Assembly (NCBI GenBank): GCA_900618795.1
Contig: UYJD01000003.1
Span: 869,814-933,813 of the forward strand
Reading direction: 5' to 3'
Source of the DNA: Cyanodermella asteris
Taxonomy: Eukaryota; Ascomycota; Lecanoromycetes; Ostropales; Stictidaceae
DNA: 64,000 nucleotides
The notes under the pieces are model-generated. The model searched no databases. It worked only from the letters and a program-made list of their open reading frames with translations, and had not been told where the DNA came from. The position numbers were made by a program, and so were the translations under genes. The number at the start of each line of letters is the position of its first letter. The first letter of the stretch is position 1. Below, one piece after another: positions 57,157-64,000 of this stretch.

Positions 57157-57950
57157 CTTTGCAAGAGATTGTAGGTGTCAGATCATAGATCCGGTTTTGA
57201 ATGTGGGGAAAGACAAGGGTAGGCGTAGACAGAGACGTAACGGAATGGGAAATTCTACATCACTATGGATATGCTGGCAGGTTTGCATCTCGTGCGCCCT
57301 GCTTTTCAAGGCAAGAGCGTAGCGCGCAAGCGGTGCTGGGTGTGCGCCTGCCAATCTGAGATTCCTTGTACGGCAGAGTGAGGTGATGTCATTGCTCCAG
57401 CGTGACAGTGACCGACGACGGTGGCTGACTGCCTTACCTACTAGCACAGAGCGCGTCGAGCGCGTTGTCGGATTCTAGACTGCTTCTCGGCGAGTCGAAA
57501 CGACGGCAGTGGCGTTTCTCGTGCTAGTTCACGTAGTCGTATCGTGATGGGAGCAGGTGAAGCCGAATGGGGCCGCTTTTCATGCTATACTAGGGCTACG
57601 AGTGGAATTCCCAGACCTCACCTACCGACGCGTCAAGCATTTGAAATTACGGCCATTAATAGCGTTCTATAGAGCAAGTTGCGTCTGGTCATTCACAGCT
57701 ATCGCCTTCTGCCAAAGGCGCCGAATGATGATAATTTGGGGACCTTGATCCGTCAAAAAGTGGCACGAAGTACAGCCTTTTGGATGGAGTTTGGAATTCG
57801 ATATTTATGGTACTGTTCTCGTCTAGGATCATTATGCCAGCATCAAGCTGGCCTATTAGTCGTATTGGGTCGTTTTCGTCATATTTGAGTACCGAAAGGA
57901 TCCAGGAGTCTCGGCAACCGTCTCAGCAACCGCTTCATGATCGGGTGCCT
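57157..57950. other. Intergenic region, 0.8 kb
   Basis: Separates two minus-strand genes. No coding region is supported. Confidence 0.5.
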
Positions 57951-59444
57951 TCAGGCAACGTGATCCGACTAAAAGATATCAGCAGAATTCAGCAATGACG
58001 GCAGACACTAACTCACAGTTATGTTCTGCGCGAGCGCTTTCTTCTTGGTATCCTCCTCCTCCTTCATCGCCTTGCCCAAGCTGCCTTCAGGAGCATAAAG
58101 ACCATCGCCAGCCTCTTCCGCAGGTGGCAGCGTTCCCGCGACCCTAATATCCTCGATGCTCGCTCCCGCCGGTGCCCTTGTCGTGAGCCTACCCTCATTC
58201 CAGCCAGCTGGCGGCTCCCATGCCGGGTCCGCAGCCACCTGAGTACGGATCTGCTCCATCTCTTGTGCAGTCAGGTCTCGTTCCTTTTCCAGTCTGACTT
58301 CCTTACCACGCTTGTGGCAATACCAGAACACAAACAGGAGGACGAACAAGGCTAAACTCCACAAGACGTTCATGCCCAAAAAAGCGGGGAAGCGCGTGCG
58401 GAGCGCCTGCACGACTGAGCGGAGCAGAGCGACCAGGGTACCCTGCTTTGTAACCAGGTCCTTCAAACTCGGGATCTTGATCTTCATGCCCAGTCTTTCA
58501 GCAGCGGATGCACCGGCGGCCATGGCACCGGTTTTCAGACCCTGTTTCTCGGCCGCGGCGGCGAGAAATTCGGGACCCAGTGACTTGCCAAACTTCTCGG
58601 GCAATTTCTCGATAAGCTCTTGCAGGAAAGGCGGGAGGCTCTTGTAGGCTTTCTGTAGTTGAGAATCAGAGTTTGTGAGGAGAGACTCGAGATCGTGATA
58701 AGCGGTCGGCACACCATTGACTAGATCCTTAAGCACCAGAGTGAATTTCTTCAACAGCTCCTTGCTCTCATCGCTGACGCTGAAGACCCGGTTATTCACC
58801 GACGACAGATTCAGCTGCTCAAGGACAGCCTGCATCTCGTCTTCTTCTTTCTTTGCCTCGGACGGCACGACATGTCCATCCTCGTTGGGCTTCGCATCGG
58901 CAGGCTTCGGGTTTGTCTTGAGGCCATCTGCTGCAGATCGTAGGCCATCCGCCGTGTGCACCTTCGCAACAGCGCGACTGGAGGAGCGCCGTAGCCAGCT
59001 GAACCGGTTGCTCTTAACCTTCAGTTTATCCGTGTCCGCATCGCCGGATGAGGGCTGTCCTTCGATTGCCTTCGCGACCTCGCCCTCGGGTGTCTCTGGT
59101 GCATCTGGTAATGGCACTTCGTCTGCACCGTGCATCAAAATCTTCTGCGCGTCAGTGCTCCGCTCTGAGGTGTTGGCGAGTGGGACTGCAGTTGATGATG
59201 CAGGGCGGTCAGGGAGCGGAGGAGGAGTGCCTTCGCTTTCGGTGATTATGCGCGTTAAGAAGGCTTCATCTTCTTCATTCAGAACCGGTTCGGGCTGACT
59301 CGGGGTACCTGTGACGGGTTCCTTCTCTTTTCCCTTGGATATAATCTTGCTGTTCGACTCTGTGGAAGGTGCCGTAGCATCGACCTTTTCGACGCCCTTG
59401 CCCTTATCCTTCGTTTGACGCTTAGCGCGGAAGTAGTCCAACAT
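57951..59444 (-). CDS. Single-pass membrane protein of unknown function
   Basis: Main exon 59444-58017, with a probable last exon 57968-57951 across a 48 bp intron (GTGAGT donor, GCTGAT branch, TTTTAG acceptor), gives 481 residues ending NITSDHVA. If the intron is kept, the protein ends three codons into it, at 58008. The start is the first ATG; the open frame before it uses none. The N-terminal 230 residues are polar and rich in Pro, Glu and Lys. A helical region spans about 230-370 (LLKKFTLVLKDLVNGV, FLQELIEKLPEKFGK). One membrane segment near 395-415 (VLWSLALFVLLFVFWYC) is followed by a basic, then mixed-charge tail. No catalytic motif is seen and I cannot name a family. Confidence 0.75.
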
Positions 59445-60417
59445 TCTCGTGTCAGTTGTACGATCTGGGTAGCGGTGACTCGGTAGGGTGTGTTTCGGCG
59501 GCGTGTGGGTGGGCAAGACTATCGGACGAAGAAGTTTGGAGGAAACAGGAGAACACTCGGATGGCTGTCATATGCTTCTCTACTCCGTCATTGTTAAGGG
59601 TCTTTTGTCGTCTGGATATTGGCTTCTGAAAGCAAGGATGCGAATCAAGGCGGGACCTTCAGTCGGTTATGTCATGCTGCAGGGGTCCACTTGGCGCTGC
59701 GAAACCTGGGGCGAATCCCTGCAAGGCGTGGCCCCAGCTGACTGCTGACAGCGATCGCAGCGCTTCATTTTGAAGTCAATATGGATGTCCCACTGACTTT
59801 ACTAAGAAAGAGGCACACATTGATAGGATGGCCGAGAATAAGGCTGTCTGTGTAGTTGGGTAGGTATTTGAGTGGATACCTGGATAGACACTGGAAAGAG
59901 TACTGGGTCGTCTGTTCAGGTAGATGGTTAGGCGGGTGCCTGGGCTTGTACTCTGATGAGAGCTCAGGTACGTACCTAACAAGATCTCCACCAAGCGTCA
60001 GTTATGACACGCCAGCAACTGCTCTGGGCTGGGCAGCTGTGGTTGTCATGTGGGTGTAGGCCGGCGTGTCGTCTAAGCACCCCATACGCGGTGCAAAGGA
60101 TCCGGCACTACTACGAGACCGCTCACAATGGAAGGTAACGACTCGATCTAGGCCAAGGCAAGACTGTCGGGACAAAAGCATTATGTCAAGTGTTTTTGGT
60201 ATTGAAATATTCAAGCTGGCATTCAATGCTTTAATTATGAACATTCAAGGTTTTTTTTCCGGGCTTTCACCTTCCTTGATGACATTGTGACCCTTGGGGC
60301 AGAAATTTCCAATTCCGTCTATTACATCCACGCAAATTTCCTTTTTTCAAAAATCAGAAACCAATCGAGCACTGTGAGGCTTTCGTTGAAGTGATCATGG
60401 CAACATTAAACAACCCT
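59445..60417. other. Intergenic region, about 1 kb
   Basis: Contains the 12-bp-period array at 59847-59978. No gene is supported. Confidence 0.55.
59847..59978. repeat. Degenerate tandem array, 12-bp period (array D)
   Basis: Eleven units in register include GGTAGGTATTTG, AGTGGATACCTG, GATAGACACTGG, AAAGAGTACTGG, GGCGGGTGCCTG, GGCTTGTACTCT and GGTACGTACCTA. The consensus is about GGTGGGTACCTG, which in rotation shares CTGGGTGxxTA with the array at 11638. It is the most diverged of the four, but the period holds throughout. Confidence 0.6.
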
Positions 60418-62445
60418 CTAAATGAGAAGAGCGGCAGCAACGGCGACGGCACCGAAGGAGACACCGACCTTGCCGGCGGCACCGGTGGCGATCGGCGGGT
60501 TGACGACACCGGTACCACGAACACCACCGGTGGAGGCGACGCTGGGGCTACCGTAGCCGGGAACGACCGGAGCGGCACTGGTGACAGCCGGAGCAGCCGG
60601 GGTACTGGCGGCAGCGGGCTGAGTAGCCGGCGGGCCCTGGGTAGCCGGGGCAGCGGTGGTGGCACCGTTACCGGGGACCAGAGCCGGGGCGGGCTGGCTG
60701 GTACCGGAGACAGCCGGTGGCTGAGTGATCTGGACCTGCGGGACCGTAATAACCGACTGTGTAGTGATGACGGTCATCGAGGGAGAAGGGGCGGCAGCAG
60801 GAGCAGTTCCCATGGGGGCGGTGGTGACCGGGGCGGCAGTGCTGCTGCAAGGGACGGTGGTCGTATACTTGACAGTGACAGTGGTGGCCGGGATGCCAGA
60901 CGGGCACTGGGGCTGCTGGGGCTGGAGGTCAGGCTGGTGAGTGACGATGGACGGGTTCTGGGGAATCTGGGGAGAGCAGAGACCCTGGAAATAGGACAGG
61001 GCGGTCTGGACCTCGCTGGCGTCAGCACCGTGGGAAGAGATACACGACTGGATGAACTGGGTGTGGTTGGCGACAGCGCAGAAGCAGCTGGCGTCGGCGT
61101 TGTTCTGGCACTCGGTCTGGACGGACTGGAGGAGAGTGTTGATACAGTTGGGGACAACGTCAGGGCAGTTCAATGGGACACCGCTGGGCTGGGTAGCAGG
61201 AGCAGAGCTGGAAGCCTTGCTGGTAGCAACCGGGGTGGTCTCAGCAGGGTCGGAGGAGCCAGGAGCGCTGGACGGCTGGCTGATGACCGGGACCATGGAG
61301 GATCCAGAAGGAATCATGGTGGCGGTGACCGGGCAGACGGTGACGAAAGAAGACAGAGTCGAGGTGATGACGGTGGGAGTCTTGCTCTCGGCCGGGCAGT
61401 TGGTAATGGACGCAGCGCATTGGGTGACGGTGATCTCGGTGGTGTGGAAGACAGTCGAGGTGGTCATGAAAGTGGTGGTCTGGAAGCTGCTCACAGGCAC
61501 GCTGCTGGTGATGGGCTGGCTGGTAGCAACAGGGGTAGTCTCGACCTTGCCAGTGCTGTTGGCAGGAGGCTGGTAAGGAGGAACACCGACGGAGCTGACC
61601 TTTCCGGAGCTGGTAGGCACCGGGGTGGTCTTGGAACCCTCTGAGGTAGTGATAGGCTTGGATGAAGTTGCAGGAGGAGCAGTGCTGCCGGGCTTGGTCT
61701 CGGTCTGAGGAGGCTTGCTCTCAGTGGTGTAGACCGAGCTTGGAGGTTGGCTGGGCTTGGTAGCTGGGGTAGTCTCAGGCTTGGTGGTAGCAGGCTGGGT
61801 GGAGGAGGAAGCAGGAGGAGTGGACTTGGGGGGAGTGATGCTGGTAGCAGGACCGCACTGGAAGCCGATGGAGTGGATGCCCATCTGGCACTCCTTACCG
61901 TTGTTCTTGTCCTTCTCCTTCTGCGACTGCTGGCAGATAACGGAGATGGCACCACCGCACTGGGTGTTGTCAACCTGGTTACCACCGGCCGAGCACTTTC
62001 CGGTGTGCTTGCAAGTTGAGCCGTCCTTCATGGAGTAGACGAAGTCGACCTCGGTGTCGTAAGAGCAAGAGACGTGGTAAGTCTTGGGCGAGAAGTTGTC
62101 TCCGGCACCTTTATCGTTCTTACCAGCGCTCATCTTGGGGCACGAGCTAGCAGAGCCGTGAATAGGACCCTGAACGCACTTGTCCTGGGCACCACCAGTG
62201 CGCTTGAAAAGCTTGCCACCAGGGCCAGAAGCCTGGCACTGGGTGTTCTGGAAAGAGCAGCCACCGTAGCTGCTGACCTGCTGGCCGACGGTGGCCTGTC
62301 CCCAGGTGAAACCGCTGGACTGGTCGTTGGAACACTCCGTCGGGGTGTTGCCAGGGCAAGAGTAGGCCTTGCCGGAGCCCCAGCCAGTAGCCATGACACC
62401 CTGGCTGGCGAGCCCAAGGGCGAGGAGGAAGGTGGAGGTATACAT
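60418..62445 (-). CDS. GPI-anchored CFEM cell-wall protein with an extra Cys-rich N-terminal domain
   Basis: A single exon encodes 675 residues. A signal peptide spans residues 1-19. Residues 20-205 form a Cys-rich domain starting GWGSGKAYSCPGNTPTEC, with about a dozen Cys. A Ser/Thr/Pro-rich linker follows to about 422. The CFEM domain (about 424-490: NCPDVVPNCINTLL, CQNNADASCFCAVANH) has eight Cys in the family spacing. A second Ser/Thr/Pro/Ala-rich stretch leads to a C-terminal hydrophobic end (VSFGAVAVAAALLI) after small residues, a GPI-attachment signal. CFEM proteins bind haem or take part in wall structure and host contact. CFEM is usually near the N-terminus, so this layout is uncommon. 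Codon use is strongly biased, suggesting high expression; this also creates a long antisense frame. Confidence 0.9.
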   Translation of the reverse strand: MYTSTFLLALGLASQGVMATGWGSGKAYSCPGNTPTECSNDQSSGFTWGQATVGQQVSSYGGCSFQNTQCQASGPGGKLFKRTGGAQDKCVQGPIHGSASSCPKMSAGKNDKGAGDNFSPKTYHVSCSYDTEVDFVYSMKDGSTCKHTGKCSAGGNQVDNTQCGGAISVICQQSQKEKDKNNGKECQMGIHSIGFQCGPATSITPPKSTPPASSSTQPATTKPETTPATKPSQPPSSVYTTESKPPQTETKPGSTAPPATSSKPITTSEGSKTTPVPTSSGKVSSVGVPPYQPPANSTGKVETTPVATSQPITSSVPVSSFQTTTFMTTSTVFHTTEITVTQCAASITNCPAESKTPTVITSTLSSFVTVCPVTATMIPSGSSMVPVISQPSSAPGSSDPAETTPVATSKASSSAPATQPSGVPLNCPDVVPNCINTLLQSVQTECQNNADASCFCAVANHTQFIQSCISSHGADASEVQTALSYFQGLCSPQIPQNPSIVTHQPDLQPQQPQCPSGIPATTVTVKYTTTVPCSSTAAPVTTAPMGTAPAAAPSPSMTVITTQSVITVPQVQITQPPAVSGTSQPAPALVPGNGATTAAPATQGPPATQPAAASTPAAPAVTSAAPVVPGYGSPSVASTGGVRGTGVVNPPIATGAAGKVGVSFGAVAVAAALLI

Positions 62446-64000
62446 TATGTCGAAAGCAACAGAGAAAGTATCTGTTCAAAGCTTGGATTGAGTAGTCGGA
62501 TAAACGAGTTCGACGACTGGATCAAAGAGGGGCGTGGACTGGAAGTTGCACAGCAGCTTCGAGTACCAAGAATTAGATTAGGTAGAGAGACTCGACAAAG
62601 AGCGATCGAGTTTCAAAAACGAGGGTGAATTAATCACAACGAACTCAGCACCGAACTCAAGGGGCTCTGGATGCTCAACAAAACGCAACTGAAGAAGAAA
62701 GAAAAGGATATGAGAGATGGAGGGCCGGGTGTGTATTATAGTCGGGCCTGATCTGCAAAAGGGAGAGGGTTACAAGCTTCTGTGCCGGAGGTCATCCTGA
62801 GCTCCATCAGATCGAGGTGCCATGCGGAGCCTGGCAGCGGACCAGAAACGAAAGCGAGCCGCATGGGACGTGGTCACTTCTTGTTACAGACTTGCCCCTG
62901 GCCTCGACGGGACTTTGGCGGACGCGGCGGGCGATGCATTTGCAACCCCGGCGTCGGCTGAAGATGGCAAAATATGCAAGCTCTTTGCGAGACTGGCCGC
63001 GTGCCGGTTGGACATGTCCGGTCGTGGGCCCTCGGCCAATGGCGTGCAGGCAATGATTTGGCCATCGCCAAATTGAGCTGTAATGCGACGCTGGTGAGAA
63101 AGAAGGACGATAGAAACAGGTGTGGTGTCAGCGGCGCTGGATGGTGCTGCAAGGCACGTAGTGGATTCCGCTGGCACAGCCTGCAGTCTGGTGAAGAATC
63201 TGATGGCCAAGACGCCAGACAGTAATCCGAGTGGAGCAGGCAGGCTCGTTTCGTGTGGCCGCTGGTGGAGCAGAGGTGAGGACTGTGCGAAAGTCGAGAC
63301 GTCGTTGCGCTGCGATGAAACCCGCCAAGCCGTCGCCCCGGTCGCTCCCCTGCTCGTGCCAGCCTCGCCACACTTGGTTATTCATTCGTCGGGAGCCGGG
63401 GCAGTTCTCGTCAACAAACTGTCGAGTGCTAAGATCGATCAAGTCGAAGACCAAGCGCCAACATGCCTGATCGAGGCCTGATCGCTGCAAAGTCCACAAG
63501 CTGCAGCAAGTCGAAAAGTGCAGTCGATCACCTAACGCAGCCACATCTTGGGGTAGCATCATTTCGGACTGGCTATTGGCTTTTGGTCAATTTCGCATTG
63601 ACAGTCCTTCTCCGATCCCGGGCACGTGGCAGAAAGTCTATAGAAATAGTAACTCTCTCAGTCCCTCGCCTCGCAACTGTACCACAAACCCGCGACTCGC
63701 TGATAGGCGGGTGCTAAACCTCCTGTAGTTACAATTGCGTTTGCCGATTGCACGGAAGACTTCGCCATGGATGATCAGACGCTTATATCCGCAGAAATTG
63801 TACAAGATGATGTGTGCTTGGGCCAAAGATATGGGTTGCGGACCTCCAGCCGGGTGTGATATGGCTTGAGACGACTATGGCCGATCGTGGACAACCTGTT
63901 TCAGAGTCCCGGGCGAGCCGATGTGGAGATATCGGGCCTTCTCCATTGATCGCTAGTAGAAGAGGGCCTTGCTCGGACAATTCACGCCTTGATCACGTTC
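62446..64000. other. Upstream region of the CFEM gene to the window edge
   Basis: 1.55 kb with no supportable gene on either strand, although several overlapping open frames of 80-165 codons exist. It holds a TATA-like element at 62734-62741. Confidence 0.5.
62734..62741 (-). promoter_or_regulatory. TATA-box candidate of the CFEM gene
   Basis: The minus strand reads CTATAATA, about 290 bp before the start codon, which would imply a leader of roughly 250 bases. Sequence match only. Confidence 0.35.

Noticed and set aside
58717-59298. 193-codon open frame opposite the membrane-protein gene
   Set aside because: Shadow frame; the minus-strand gene has the splice signals and membrane segment.
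60391-61644. 417-codon Gly/Asp/Arg-rich open frame on the plus strand, opposite the CFEM gene
   Set aside because: Mirror of the Ser/Thr/Pro-rich linker of the real gene; composition is explained by codon bias on the other strand.
62874-63371. 165-codon minus-strand frame near the right edge
   Set aside because: Low-complexity Arg/Pro/Ser content, no domain, and overlapping open frames on both strands; probably non-coding.

Overview
The window reads as nuclear DNA of a filamentous ascomycete (Pezizomycotina). Genes carry short introns of roughly 45-95 bp with GTRNGY donors, CTAAC or CTGAC branch sites and YAG acceptors. They sit on both strands with 0.1-4 kb between them, and the families are typical of filamentous fungi: Zn2Cys6 regulators, MFS carriers, a GPI-anchored CFEM protein, Cla h 9/Alp2-type vacuolar subtilisin, GH43, AIM9 and EMC1. 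The subtilisin resembles Dothideomycete allergens, so that class is a reasonable guess; the species cannot be read from this sequence. No rRNA, tRNA, CRISPR array, retroelement or intact transposon was recognised.

Layout. 0-2.1 kb: an edge ORF and a conserved fungal protein of unknown function. 3.1-9.0 kb: a monocarboxylate-type MFS carrier, a Zn2Cys6 regulator and an Asp/Glu racemase-like gene; each is recognisable over its length and each carries one coding lesion. 9.3-20 kb: vacuolar subtilisin (-) divergent from a 7.6 kb BEACH/WD40 gene. 20-24 kb: the largest gene-free gap. 24-34 kb: a coiled-coil protein, a Dcr2-like phosphatase, a secreted GH43 arabinanase and an HSL-type esterase. 34.8-37.6 kb: a 2OG-Fe(II) oxygenase facing an FAD monooxygenase. 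38.8-45.1 kb: AIM9-like mitochondrial kinase-fold protein, EMC1 and a DUF1330-like protein. 45.2-48.1 kb: a P450 remnant beside an intact DHA2 efflux carrier. 50.4-53.1 kb: the TFIIIB subunit BRF1. 53.4-54.7 kb: an apparently broken secreted-protein gene. 55.1-62.4 kb: three minus-strand genes (two membrane proteins of unknown function and the GPI-CFEM wall protein). 62.4-64 kb: upstream sequence of the CFEM gene.

Housekeeping genes (BEACH, EMC1, BRF1, AIM9, Dcr2-like) are intact and interleaved with accessory genes, several of which are damaged. The most unusual non-genic feature is a family of degenerate tandem arrays with a strict 12-bp period, found in four intergenic regions and in both orientations. 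Their consensus is about GCTRGGTRCTTA. I did not identify a complete new defence or mobile system. The strongest leads are the 12-bp arrays and the block of three consecutive single-lesion genes at 3-9 kb.
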